From positions 186,001 through 250,000 of the forward strand of contig JACGWO010000012.1 in NCBI GenBank assembly GCA_034509735.1: a stretch of 64,000 bases of DNA, in the 5' to 3' direction. Under the pieces are notes generated by a model, which saw only the letters and a list, made by a program, of their open reading frames with translations, searched no databases and was not told the origin of the DNA. The stretch's first letter is position 1. Every line of letters begins with the position of its first letter. Below are positions 33,900-48,804 of this stretch, in pieces. The translations under genes were made by a program, and so were the position numbers. Source of the DNA: Sesamum alatum (Eukaryota; Streptophyta; Magnoliopsida; Lamiales; Pedaliaceae).

Positions 33900-36610
33900 C
33901 AAGGGTACCAGCTACCAAAACGAAAGCAAAGACTACGGTCACAGACGATGGCGTTCACAGCGGATTAGTGTGATACTAGGTACCAAACCTTTGCGTAACG
34001 ACAAACTCCTTTAAAATAAGTTTTAGACGCTAATGTACTTTATCTTTGCCACATCGAGGACTTGGAAAACCTTCATAATGAATCGTAAGTCCGAATACAT
34101 GCCTAATACTCAACACAATCGTAGGAAATACCTTGTGCTTTCAGTCGTTATCATTAACTGATAGATAACTCATTTTTGGCTATAAATAATTTCATGTTAA
34201 CTCTAATAATCAATATTAAAGCTACTCTTCGATTAGATGGCTAGGACTCCATGTTATTCAACATAAAAATGCACTAGTACTACATTTAAAACACTCTTTT
34301 GAGCCATGGACTCGGCTTTGTACCTTTGCACAACGACAAACTCCTTTAAACAAATTTAGACACTTATTCCCTTTTATCTTTCCCATATCGAGGGCTTTGT
34401 CAACGTTTGTAATCAATCGTACATCCGGATACATGCCTAATACTCAACACAGTTGTAGGAAACATCTTGTCTTCTCAGTCCTTATTATTGTCTGATAGAT
34501 GACCCTTTTTTGGCTATAAATATATTCGTATTGACTCTAATAATCAATATTAAAGCCACTCTTCGATTATATGACTAGAAGTTCAACCTATTCATTATAA
34601 AATGCACTGTGACTACATCTAGAACAATCTTCTGAGCAATGAACTCAGCTTTGTACCTTTGCGCAACGACAAACTCCTTTAAACAAGTTTAGACACTAAT
34701 GCACTTTTATTTTTGCCATATCGAGGACTTGGATAACCTTCATAATCAATCGTACATCCGGATATATGCCTAATACTCTACACAATCGTAGGAAATACCT
34801 TGTGCTTTCAGTCCTTATCATTAACTGATAGATAACTCATTTTTTAGCTATAAATATATTCGTATTAACTCTAATAATCAATATTAAAGCCACTCTTCGA
34901 TTATACCACTAGGAGTTCATCTTTTTCAATATGAAATACACTATGACTACATCTAAACACTCTTCTGAGCAATGAACTCAGCTTTGTACCTTTGCGTAAC
35001 GACAAATTCTTTTAAATAAGCTTAGACACTAATGCACTTTTATCTTTGCCATATCGAGGACCTGGAGAACCTTCATAATCAATCGTACGACCGGATACAT
35101 GCCTAATACTCAACACAATCGTAGGAAATACCTTGTGCTTTCAGTCCTTATCATTAACTGATCGATAACTCATTTTTGGCTATAAATAAATTCGTATTGA
35201 CTCTAATAATCAATATTAAAGCCACTCTTCGATTAGATGACTAGGACTCCATGTTATTCAACATAAAAATGCACTAGTACTACATTTAAAACACTCTTTT
35301 GAGCCATGGACTCAGCTTTGTACCTTTGCACAACGACAAACTCCTTTAAACAAATTTAGACACTTATTCCCTTTTATCTTTGCCATATCGAAGGCTTAGT
35401 CAACGTTCATAATCAATCGTACATCCGGATACATGCCTACTACTCAACACAATTGTAGGAAACATCTTGCGCTTTCAGTCCTTATCATTGTCTGATAGAT
35501 GTCTTTTTTTGGCTATAAATTTATTCGTATTGACTCTAATAATCAATATTAAAGCCACTCTTCGATTATACGACTAGGACTCCATCTTATTCAACATAAA
35601 ATGCACTAGGACTACATCTAGAACACTCTTCTGAGCAATGAACTCAACTTTGTACCTTTGCGTAACGACAAACTCCTTTAAACAAGTTTAGACACTAATG
35701 CACTTTTATCTTTGCCATATCGAGGACTTTGAGAACCTTCATAATCAATCGTACGTCCGGATACATGTCTAATACTCAACACAATCGTAGGAAACACCTT
35801 GTGCTTTCAGTCCTTATCATTGACTGACAGATAACTCATTTTTGGTTATAAATATATTCTTATTGACTCTAATAATCAATATTAAAGCCAATATTCGATT
35901 ATACGACTAGGACTCCATCTTATTCAATATAAAATACACTAGGAATACATTTAGAACACCTTTTTGAGACATGGACTCAGCTTTGTACCATTGCGCAACA
36001 ACAAACACCTTTAAACAAGTTTAGACACTAATGCAGTTTTAACTTTGCCATATCGAGGACTTGGAGAACCTTCATAATCAATTGTACGTCTGGATACATG
36101 CCTAACACTCAACACAATCGTAGGAAACACCTTGTGCTTTCAGTCCTTATCATTGACTAATAGATAACTCATTTTTGGCTATAAATATATTCGTATTGAC
36201 TCTAATAATCAATATTAAAGCCACTCTTCAATTATATGACGACAAATCCATCTTATTCTACATAAAAATGCACTAGGACTACATCTAAAACACTCTTTTG
36301 AGCCTTGACTCAGCATTGTACCTTTGCGCAACGACAAACTCCTTTAAACAAGTATAGACACTAATGCACTTTTATCTTTGCCATATTGAGGACTTGGAGA
36401 ACCTTCATAATCAATCGTACGTCCGGATACATGTCTAATACTCAACACAATCGTAGGAAACACCTAATGCTTTCAGTCCTTATCATTAACTGATAGATAA
36501 CTCTAATAATCAATATTACAGCACTCTCCGATTAGATGACTAGGACTCCATCTTATTTAACATAAAAACGCACTAGTCCTACATTTAAAACACTCTTTTG
36601 AGCCATGGAC

Positions 36611-39600
36611 TGAGCTTTGTACCTTTGCACAACGACAAACTCCTTTAAACAAATTTAGACCCTTATTCCCTTTTATCTTTGCCATATCGAGGGCTTTGTC
36701 AACGTTCATAATCAATCGTACATCCGGATACATGCCTACTACTCAACACAATTGTAGGAAACATCTTGCGCTTTCAGTCCTTATCATTGTCTGATAGATG
36801 TCTTTTTTTGGCTATAAATTTATTCGTATTGACTCTAATAATCAATATTAAAGCCACTCTTCGATTATACGACTAGGACTCCATCTTATTCAACATAAAA
36901 TGCACTAGGACTACATCTAGAACACTCTTCTGAGCAATGAACTCAACTTTGTACCTTTGCGTAACGACAAACTCCTTTAAACAAGTTTAGACACTAATGC
37001 ACTTTTATCTTTGCCATATCGAGGACTTTGAGAACCTTCATAATCAATCGTACGTCCGGATGCATGCCTACTACTCAATACAATCGTAGGAAACACCTTG
37101 TGCTTTCAGTCCTTATCATTGACTGATAAATAACTCATTTTTGGCAATAACTACATTCGTATTGACTAAAATAATCAATATTAAAGCCACTCTTCGATTA
37201 TATGACAAGAACTCCATCTTATTCAACATAAAAATGCACTAGGACTACATCTAAAACACTCTTTCGAGCCAGGACTCAGCTTTGTACCTTTTGCGCAAAT
37301 ACAACTCCTTTAAACAAGTTTGGACACTAATACACTTTTTATCTTTGCTCGGGCTTTGAGAACCTTCATAATAAATCGTATGTCCAGATACATGCCTAAT
37401 ACTCAACACAATCGTAGGAAACACCTTGTGCTTTCAGTCCATATCATTGAGTGACAGATGACTCATTTTTGGCTATAAATATATTCGTATTGACTCTAAT
37501 AATCAATATTAAAGCCACTCTTCGATTATACGACTAGGAATCCATCTTATTCAACATAATGCACTAGGACTGTATCTAGAACACTCTTTTGAGCCATGGA
37601 CTCAGCTTTGTAACTTTGCGCAACGACAAACTCCTTTAAACAAGTTTAGACACTAATGCACTTTTATCTTTGCCATATCGAGGACTTGGAGAACCTTCAT
37701 AATCAATCGTACATCCGGATACATGCTTAATACTCAACACAATCGTAGGAAACACCTTGTGCTTTCAGTCCATATCATTGACTAATAGATAACTCATTTT
37801 TGGCTATAGATATTGTATTGACTCTAATAATCAATATTAAAGCCACTCTTCGATTATATGACGAGAACTCCATTTTATTCAACAGAAAAATCCACTAGGA
37901 CTACATCTAAAATAATGTTTTGAGCTAGGACTCAGCTTTGTACCTTTGCGCAACGACAAACTCCTTTAAACAAGTTTAGACACTAATGCACTTTTATCTT
38001 TGCCATATCGAGGGCTTGCAGAACCTTCACAATCAATTTTATGTCCAGAAACATGCCTAATACTCAACATAATCGTAGGAAACAACTTGTGCTTTCAGTC
38101 CTTATCATTCACTAACAGATGACTCATTTTTTTGCTATAAATATGTTCATATTGACTCTAATAATCAATATTAAAGCCACTCTTCGATTATATGACTAGG
38201 ACTCCATCTTATTCAACCTAAAAATACACTGGGACAACATCTAGAACAATGTTTTGAGCCATGGACTCAGCTTTATACCTTTGTTCAACGACAAACTCCT
38301 TTAAACAAGTTTAGACACTAAAGCACTTTTATATTTGCCATATCGGGGGCTTGGAGAACCTTCATAATCAATCATACGTCCGGATACATGTATAATACTC
38401 AACACAATCGTAGGAAATATCTTGTGCTTTCAGTTCTTATCATTAACTGATAGATAACTCATTTTTTGCTATAAATAAATTTGTATTGACTCTAATAATC
38501 AATATCTAGGGCTTGGAGAACCTTCATAATCAATCGTATGTCTGGACACATGCCTAATACTGAACACAATCGTAGGAAACACCTTGTGCTTTCAGTCCTT
38601 ATCATTGACTGTCAGATAACTCATTTTTGGCTATAAATATATTCTTATTGACTCTAATAATCAATATTAAAGCCACTCTTCGATTATACGACTAGGACCC
38701 CATCTTATTTAATATAAAATACACTAGGAATACATTTAGAACACCTTTTTGAGCCATGGACTCAGCTTTGTACCATTGCGCAACAAACACCTTTAAACAA
38801 GTTTAGACACTAATGCTGTTTTAACTTTGCCATATCGAGGACTTGGAGAACCTTCATAATCAATTGTACGTCTGGATACATGCCTAACACTCAACACAAT
38901 CGTAGGAAACACCTTGTGCTTTCAGTCCTTATCATTGACTAATAGATAACTCATTTTTGGCTATAAATATATTCGTATTGACTCTAATAATCAATATTAA
39001 AGCCACTCTTCAATTATATGACGACAAATCCATCTTATTCTACATAAAAATGCACTAGGACTATATCTAAAACACTCTTTTGAGCCAAGACTCAGCTTTG
39101 TACCTTTGCGCAACGACAAATTCCTTTAAAACAAGTTTAGACACTAATGCACTTTTATCTTTGCCATATCGAGGGCTTGGAGAACCTTCATAATCAATCG
39201 TACGTTCGGATACATGATTAATACTCAACACAATCGTAGGAAACACCTTATGCTTTCAGTCCTTAACATTAACTGATAGATAACTCATTTTTGGCTATAA
39301 ATATATTCTTATTGACTCTAATAATCAATATTAAAGCCACTCTTCTGATTATATGATTAGGTCTCCATCTTATTGAACATAAAAATGCACTAGTACTACA
39401 TGTAAAACACTCTTTTGAGCCATGGACTTAGCTTTGTACCTTTGCACAACGACAAACTCCTTTAAACAAATTTAGACAGTTATTCCCTTTTATCTTTTCC
39501 ATATCGAGGGCTTAGTCAGTGTTTGTAATCAATCTTACATCCGAATAGATACCTAATACTCAACACAATCGTAGGAAACATCTTGTGTTTTCACTCCTTA

Positions 39601-42600
39601 TCATGGAATAATATATGACTCTTTTTTGGCTACAAATATATTCGTAATGACTTAAATAACCAATAGTAAAGCCAGTCTTTGATTATACGACTAGGACACC
39701 ATCTTGTTCAACATAAAATGCACTAGGACTACATCTAGAACACGCTTTTGAGCCATGAACTCAGCTTTGTACCTTTGCGCAATGACAAACTCCTTTAAAC
39801 AAGTTTAGACACTAATGCACTTTTATCTTTGCCATATCAAGGACTTGGAGAGCCTTCATAATCAACCGTACGTCCGGATACATGCCTAATACTCAACACA
39901 ATCGTAGGAAATACATTGTGCTTTCAGTCCTTATCATTAACTGATAGATAACTCATTTTTGGCTATAAATAAATTTGTATTGACTCTAATAATCAATATT
40001 AAAGCCACTCTCCGATTAGATGACTAGGACTCCATCTTATTCAACATAAAAACGCACTAGTCCTACATTTAAAACACTCTTTTGAGCCATCTACTGAGCT
40101 TTGTACCTTTGCACAATGACAAACTCCTTTAAACAAAATTAGACCCTTATTCCCTTTTATCTTTGCCATATCGAGGGCTTTGTCAACGTTCGTAATGAAT
40201 CGTACATCCGGATAATTGCCTAATACTCAACACAATCATAGGAAACATCTTGTGTTTTCAGTCCTTATCATTGTCTGATAGATGACTCTTTTTTGGCTAT
40301 AAGTATATTCGTATTGACTCTAATAATATATTAAAGCCACTCTTCGATTATACGACTAGGAGTTCATCTTTTCCAATATAAAATGCACTATGCTTACATC
40401 TAGAACACTCTTCTGAGCAATGAACTCAGCTTTGTACCTTTGCGCAACGACAAACTCTTTTAAACAAGTTTAGACACTAATGCACTTTTATCTTTGCCAT
40501 ATCGAGCCCTTGGAGAACCTTCATTATCAGTCGTACGTCCGGATACATGCCTAATACTCATCACAATCTTAGGAAATACCTTGTGCTTTCAGTCCTTATC
40601 ATTAACTAATTAGATAACTCATTTTTGGCTATAAATATATTCTTATTGACTCTAATAATCAATATTAAAGCCACTCTTCGATTAGATGACTAGGACTCCG
40701 TCTTATTCAACATAAAACTGCACTAGTACTATATTTAAAACACTCTTTTGAGTCATGGACTCAGCTTTGTACCTTTGCACAACGAGAAACTCCTTCAAAC
40801 AAATTTAGACACTTATTCCCTTTTATCTTTGCCATATCGAGGGCTTGGAGAACCTTCATAATCAATCGTACGTCCGAATACATGCCTAATGCTCAACACA
40901 ATCGTAGGAAACACCTTGTGCTTTCAGTCCTTATCATTGACTGACAGATGACTCATTTTTTGTCATAATTATATTCATATTGACTCTAATAATCATTATT
41001 AAAGCCACTCTTCGATTAGATGACTAGGACTCCATCTTATTCAATATAAAATGCACTAGGACTACATCTAGAACACCCTTTTGAGCCATGGACTCAGCTT
41101 TGCACATTTGCGCAACGACAAACTCCTTTAAACAAGTTCAGACGATAATGCACTTTTATCTTTGCCATATCAAGGACTTGGACAACCTTCATAATCTATC
41201 GTACGTCCGGATACATGCTTAATACTCAACACAATTGTAGGAAAGACCTTATCATTAACTGATAGATAACTCTAATAATCAATATTAAAGCCATTCTTCA
41301 ATTATATGACTAGGACTCCATCTTATTCAACATAGAAATGCACTAGTACTACATGTAAAATACTCTTTTGAGCCATGGACTCAGCTTTGTCCATTTTCAC
41401 AACGACAAACTCCTTTAAACAAATTTAGACATTTATTCCCTTTTATCTTTTCCATATCGAGGGCTTAGTCAACGTTTGTAGTCAATCGTACGTCCGGATA
41501 CATGCCTAATACTCAACACAATTGTAGGAAACATCTTGTGTTTTCACTCCTTATCATCGAATGATAGATGACTCATTTTTAACTATAAATATATTCGTAT
41601 TGACTCTAAAAATCAATATTAAAGCCACTCTTCGATTATACGACTAGGACACCATCTTGTTCAATATAAAATGCACTAGGATTACATCTAGAACACGCTT
41701 TTGAGCCATGAACTCAGCTTTGTACCTTTGCGCAACGGCAAACTCCTTTAACCAAGTTTAGACACTAATGCACTTTTATCTTTGCCATATCGAGCACTTG
41801 GAGAACCTTCATAATCAATCGTACATCCGGATACATGCCTAATACTCAACACAATCGTTGGAAACACATTGTGCTTTCAGTCCATATCATTGACTAATAG
41901 ATAACTCATTTTTTTGCTTGAGATATTGTATTGACTCTAATAATCAATATTAAAGCCACTCTTCGATTATTATGGCGAGAACTCCATCTTATTCAACATA
42001 AAAATACACTAGGACTACATCTAAAACAATCTTTTGAGCTAGGACTCAGCTTTGTACCTTTGCGCAACGACAAACTCCTTTAAACAAGTTTAGACACTTA
42101 TGCACTTTTATCTTTGCCATACCTTGGAAAACCTTCATAATCAATCGTACGTCCGGATACATGCATAATACTCAACACAATCGTAGAAAACACCTTGTGC
42201 TTTTAGTCCTTATCATTGACTGATAAATAACTCATTTTTGGAAATAACTATTTTCGTATTGACTAAAATAATCAATATTAAAGCCAATCTTCGATTATAT
42301 GACAAGAACTCCATCTTATTAAACATAAAAATGCACTAGGACTACATCTAAAACACTGTTTCGAGCCAGGACTCAGCTTGTACCTTTGCAATAGTACAAA
42401 CTCCTTTAAACAAGTTTGGACACTACTACACGTTTTATCTTTGTCATATCGAGGGCTTTGAGAACCTTCATAATAAATCGTATGTCCGGATACATGCCTA
42501 ATACTCAACACAATCGTAGGAAACACCTTGTGCTTTAAGTCCATATCATTGAGTGACATATGACTCATTTTTGGCTATAAATATATTCGTCTTGACTCTA

Positions 42601-42705
42601 ATAATCAATATTAAAGCCACTCTTCGATTATAGGACTTGGACTCCATCTTATTCAACATAAAATGCACTAGGACTACATCTAGAACACTCTTTTGAGCCA
42701 TGGAC
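36611..42705 (+). repeat. 6.1-kb satellite duplication, copy 1
   Basis: First copy of a head-to-tail duplicated block of about 18 monomers. The left limit lies at the shared gagccatggact, after which both copies read gagctttgtacctttgcac. Upstream of this point the two copies differ (aaaacgcactagtcc here, aaaatgcactaggac before copy 2), so the boundary is real. The offset to copy 2 starts at 6095 bp and ends at 6099 bp. Confidence 0.9.
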
Positions 42706-45700
42706 TGAGCTTTGTACCTTTGCACAACGACAAACTCCTTTAAACAAATTTAGACCCTTATTCCCTTTTATCTTTGCCATATCGAGGGCTTTGTCAACGT
42801 TCATAATCAATCGTACATCCGGATACATGCCTACTACTCAACACAATTGTAGGAAACATCTTGCGCTTTCAGTCCTTATCATTGTCTGATAGATGTCTTT
42901 TTTTGGCTATAAATTTATTCGTATTGACTCTAATAATCAATATTAAAGCCACTCTTCGATTATACGACTAGGACTCCATCTTATTCAACATAAAATGCAC
43001 TAGGACTACATCTAGAACACTCTTCTGAGCAATGAACTCAACTTTGTACCTTTGCGTAACGACAAACTCCTTTAAACAAGTTTAGACACTAATGCACTTT
43101 TATCTTTGCCATATCGAGGACTTTGAGAACCTTCATAATCAATCGTACGTCCGGATGCATGCCTACTACTCAATACAATCGTAGGAAACACCTTGTGCTT
43201 TCAGTCCTTATCATTGACTGATAAATAACTCATTTTTGGCAATAACTACATTCGTATTGACTAAAATAATCAATATTAAAGCCACTCTTCGATTATATGA
43301 CAAGAACTCCATCTTATTCAACATAAAAATGCACTAGGACTACATCTAAAACACTCTTTCGAGCCAGGACTCAGCTTTGTACCTTTTGCGCAAATACAAC
43401 TCCTTTAAACAAGTTTGGACACTAATACACTTTTTATCTTTGCTCGGGCTTTGAGAACCTTCATAATAAATCGTATGTCCAGATACATGCCTAATACTCA
43501 ACACAATCGTAGGAAACACCTTGTGCTTTCAGTCCATATCATTGAGTGACAGATGACTCATTTTTGGCTATAAATATATTCGTATTGACTCTAATAATCA
43601 ATATTAAAGCCACTCTTCGATTATACGACTAGGAATCCATCTTATTCAACATAATGCACTAGGACTGTATCTAGAACACTCTTTTGAGCCATGGACTCAG
43701 CTTTGTAACTTTGCGCAACGACAAACTCCTTTAAACAAGTTTAGACACTAATGCACTTTTATCTTTGCCATATCGAGGACTTGGAGAACCTTCATAATCA
43801 ATCGTACATCCGGATACATGCTTAATACTCAACACAATCGTAGGAAACACCTTGTGCTTTCAGTCCATATCATTGACTAATAGATAACTCATTTTTGGCT
43901 ATAGATATTGTATTGACTCTAATAATCAATATTAAAGCCACTCTTCGATTATATGACGAGAACTCCATTTTATTCAACAGAAAAATCCACTAGGACTACA
44001 TCTAAAATAATGTTTTGAGCTAGGACTCAGCTTTGTACCTTTGCGCAACGACAAAACTCCTTTAAACAAGTTTAGACACTAATGCACTTTTATCTTTGCC
44101 ATATCGAGGGCTTGCAGAACCTTCACAATCAATTTTATGTCCAGAAACATGCCTAATACTCAACATAATCGTAGGAAACAACTTGTGCTTTCAGTCCTTA
44201 TCATTCACTAACAGATGACTCATTTTTTTGCTATAAATATGTTCATATTGACTCTAATAATCAATATTAAAGCCACTCTTCGATTATATGACTAGGACTC
44301 CATCTTATTCAACCTAAAAATACACTGGGACAACATCTAGAACAATGTTTTGAGCCATGGACTCAGCTTTATACCTTTGTTCAACGACAAACTCCTTTAA
44401 ACAAGTTTAGACACTAAAGCACTTTTATATTTGCCATATCGGGGGCTTGGAGAACCTTCATAATCAATCATACGTCCGGATACATGTATAAATACTCAAC
44501 ACAATCGTAGGAAATATCTTGTGCTTTCAGTTCTTATCATTAACTGATAGATAACTCATTTTTTGCTATAAATAAATTTGTATTGACTCTAATAATCAAT
44601 ATCTAGGGCTTGGAGAACCTTCATAATCAATCGTATGTCTGGACACATGCCTAATACTGAACACAATCGTAGGAAACACCTTGTGCTTTCAGTCCTTATC
44701 ATTGACTGTCAGATAACTCATTTTTGGCTATAAATATATTCTTATTGACTCTAATAATCAATATTAAAGCCACTCTTCGATTATACGACTAGGACCCCAT
44801 CTTATTTAATATAAAATACACTAGGAATACATTTAGAACACCTTTTTGAGCCATGGACTCAGCTTTGTACCATTGCGCAACAAACACCTTTAAACAAGTT
44901 TAGACACTAATGCTGTTTTAACTTTGCCATATCGAGGACTTGGAGAACCTTCATAATCAATTGTACGTCTGGATACATGCCTAACACTCAACACAATCGT
45001 AGGAAACACCTTGTGCTTTCAGTCCTTATCATTGACTAATAGATAACTCATTTTTGGCTATAAATATATTCGTATTGACTCTAATAATCAATATTAAAGC
45101 CACTCTTCAATTATATGACGACAAATCCATCTTATTCTACATAAAAATGCACTAGGACTATATCTAAAACACTCTTTTGAGCCAAGACTCAGCTTTGTAC
45201 CTTTGCGCAACGACAAATTCCTTTAAACAAGTTTAGACACTAATGCACTTTTATCTTTGCCATATCGAGGGCTTGGAGAACCTTCATAATCAATCGTACG
45301 TTCGGATACATGATTAATACTCAACACAATCGTAGGAAACACCTTATGCTTTCAGTCCTTAACATTAACTGATAGATAACTCATTTTTGGCTATAAATAT
45401 ATTCTTATTGACTCTAATAATCAATATTAAAGCCACTCTTCTGATTATATGATTAGGTCTCCATCTTATTGAACATAAAAATGCACTAGTACTACATGTA
45501 AAACACTCTTTTGAGCCATGGACTTAGCTTTGTACCTTTGCACAAACGACAAACTCCTTTAAACAAATTTAGACAGTTATTCCCTTTTATCTTTTCCATA
45601 TCGAGGGCTTAGTCAGTGTTTGTAATCAATCTTACATCCGAATAGATACCTAATACTCAACACAATCGTAGGAAACATCTTGTGTTTTCACTCCTTATCA

Positions 45701-48700
45701 TGGAATAATATATGACTCTTTTTTGGCTACAAATATATTCGTAATGACTTAAATAACCAATAGTAAAGCCAGTCTTTGATTATACGACTAGGACACCATC
45801 TTGTTCAACATAAAATGCACTAGGACTACATCTAGAACACGCTTTTGAGCCATGAACTCAGCTTTGTACCTTTGCGCAATGACAAACTCCTTTAAACAAG
45901 TTTAGACACTAATGCACTTTTATCTTTGCCATATCAAGGACTTGGAGAGCCTTCATAATCAACCGTACGTCCGGATACATGCCTAATACTCAACACAATC
46001 GTAGGAAATACATTGTGCTTTCAGTCCTTATCATTAACTGATAGATAACTCATTTTTGGCTATAAATAAATTTGTATTGACTCTAATAATCAATATTAAA
46101 GCCACTCTCCGATTAGATGACTAGGACTCCATCTTATTCAACATAAAAACGCACTAGTCCTACATTTAAAACACTCTTTTGAGCCATCTACTGAGCTTTG
46201 TACCTTTGCACAATGACAAACTCCTTTAAACAAAATTAGACCCTTATTCCCTTTTATCTTTGCCATATCGAGGGCTTTGTCAACGTTCGTAATGAATCGT
46301 ACATCCGGATAATTGCCTAATACTCAACACAATCATAGGAAACATCTTGTGTTTTCAGTCCTTATCATTGTCTGATAGATGACTCTTTTTTGGCTATAAG
46401 TATATTCGTATTGACTCTAATAATATATTAAAGCCACTCTTCGATTATACGACTAGGAGTTCATCTTTTCCAATATAAAAATGCACTATGCTTACATCTA
46501 GAACACTCTTCTGAGCAATGAACTCAGCTTTGTACCTTTGCGCAACGACAAACTCTTTTAAACAAGTTTAGACACTAATGCACTTTTATCTTTGCCATAT
46601 CGAGCCCTTGGAGAACCTTCATTATCAGTCGTACGTCCGGATACATGCCTAATACTCATCACAATCTTAGGAAATACCTTGTGCTTTCAGTCCTTATCAT
46701 TAACTAATTAGATAACTCATTTTTGGCTATAAATATATTCTTATTGACTCTAATAATCAATATTAAAGCCACTCTTCGATTAGATGACTAGGACTCCGTC
46801 TTATTCAACATAAAACTGCACTAGTACTATATTTAAAACACTCTTTTGAGTCATGGACTCAGCTTTGTACCTTTGCACAACGAGAAACTCCTTCAAACAA
46901 ATTTAGACACTTATTCCCTTTTATCTTTGCCATATCGAGGGCTTGGAGAACCTTCATAATCAATCGTACGTCCGAATACATGCCTAATGCTCAACACAAT
47001 CGTAGGAAACACCTTGTGCTTTCAGTCCTTATCATTGACTGACAGATGACTCATTTTTTGTTCATAATTATATTCATATTGACTCTAATAATCATTATTA
47101 AAGCCACTCTTCGATTAGATGACTAGGACTCCATCTTATTCAATATAAAATGCACTAGGACTACATCTAGAACACCCTTTTGAGCCATGGACTCAGCTTT
47201 GCACATTTGCGCAACGACAAACTCCTTTAAACAAGTTCAGACGATAATGCACTTTTATCTTTGCCATATCAAGGACTTGGACAACCTTCATAATCTATCG
47301 TACGTCCGGATACATGCTTAATACTCAACACAATTGTAGGAAAGACCTTATCATTAACTGATAGATAACTCTAATAATCAATATTAAAGCCATTCTTCAA
47401 TTATATGACTAGGACTCCATCTTATTCAACATAGAAATGCACTAGTACTACATGTAAAATACTCTTTTGAGCCATGGACTCAGCTTTGTCCATTTTCACA
47501 ACGACAAACTCCTTTAAACAAATTTAGACATTTATTCCCTTTTATCTTTTCCATATCGAGGGCTTAGTCAACGTTTGTAGTCAATCGTACGTCCGGATAC
47601 ATGCCTAATACTCAACACAATTGTAGGAAACATCTTGTGTTTTCACTCCTTATCATCGAATGATAGATGACTCATTTTTTAACTATAAATATATTCGTAT
47701 TGACTCTAAAAATCAATATTAAAGCCACTCTTCGATTATACGACTAGGACACCATCTTGTTCAATATAAAATGCACTAGGATTACATCTAGAACACGCTT
47801 TTGAGCCATGAACTCAGCTTTGTACCTTTGCGCAACGGCAAAACTCCTTTAACCAAGTTTAGACACTAATGCACTTTTATCTTTGCCATATCGAGCACTT
47901 GGAGAACCTTCATAATCAATCGTACATCCGGATACATGCCTAATACTCAACACAATCGTTGGAAACACATTGTGCTTTCAGTCCATATCATTGACTAATA
48001 GATAACTCATTTTTTGCTTGAGATATTGTATTGACTCTAATAATCAATATTAAAGCCACTCTTCGATTATATGGCGAGAACTCCATCTTATTCAACATAA
48101 AAATACACTAGGACTACATCTAAAACAATCTTTTGAGCTAGGACTCAGCTTTGTACCTTTGCGCAACGACAAACTCCTTTAAACAAGTTTAGACACTTAT
48201 GCACTTTTATCTTTGCCATACCTTGGAAAACCTTCATAATCAATCGTACGTCCGGATACATGCATAATACTCAACACAATCGTAGAAAACACCTTGTGCT
48301 TTTAGTCCTTATCATTGACTGATAAATAACTCATTTTTGGAAATAACTATTTTCGTATTGACTAAAATAATCAATATTAAAGCCAATCTTCGATTATATG
48401 ACAAGAACTCCATCTTATTAAACATAAAAATGCACTAGGACTACATCTAAAACACTGTTTCGAGCCAGGACTCAGCTTGTACCTTTGCAATAGTACAAAC
48501 TCCTTTAAACAAGTTTGGACACTACTACACGTTTTATCTTTGTCATATCGAGGGCTTTGAGAACCTTCATAATAAATCGTATGTCCGGATACATGCCTAA
48601 TACTCAACACAATCGTAGGAAACACCTTGTGCTTTAAGTCCATATCATTGAGTGACATATGACTCATTTTTGGCTATAAATATATTCGTCTTGACTCTAA

Positions 48701-48804
48701 TAATCAATATTAAAGCCACTCTTCGATTATAGGACTTGGACTCCATCTTATTCAACATAAAATGCACTAGGACTACATCTAGAACACTCTTTTGAGCCAT
48801 GGAC
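42706..48804 (+). repeat. 6.1-kb satellite duplication, copy 2
   Basis: Second copy, directly adjoining copy 1. It ends where the sequence changes from gagctttgtacc to cagctttgtgcc after gagccatggact. The differences from copy 1 that I noticed are single-base (rarely two-base) length changes, mostly in A or T runs, for example at 44052, 44485, 45543, 46482 and 47831. I saw no clear substitutions. The antisense 96-codon ORF at 48377-48667 equals that at 42278-42568. Confidence 0.9.

Larger units (their letters stand above)
26748..33982 (-). mobile_element. Endogenous pararetrovirus (Caulimoviridae, florendovirus-like), degraded
   Basis: About 7.2 kb of caulimovirid-derived DNA sits in the satellite, read on the minus strand. 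The order is a tRNA-Met primer-binding site (33899-33886), leader, movement protein, capsid protein with zinc knuckle, protease, reverse transcriptase, RNase H, then a second ORF. There is no integrase and there are no LTRs, as expected of this family. The ORF1 domains lie largely in one frame interrupted by single stops and a few frameshifts, and ORF2 begins inside the ORF1 stop (ATGA). A single large polyprotein plus an ORF2 of unknown function is the layout known for florendoviruses; the genus call is inference. The region between the end of ORF2 and the primer-binding site is almost absent (83 bp beyond the site at the right end), so the promoter-bearing intergenic region is mostly missing. 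No target-site duplication is visible. It is clearly non-functional. Confidence 0.9.

Noticed and set aside
33706..33942. Minus-strand 78-codon ORF spanning the EPRV primer-binding site
   Set aside because: It crosses the primer-binding site and leader, overlaps the better leader ORF in another frame and has no recognisable motif.
42278..42568. Antisense 96-codon ORF repeated identically at 48377-48667 and nearly so at 51649-51939
   Set aside because: It is a translation of the satellite monomer's opposite strand. The recurrence comes from the duplications, not from conserved coding.
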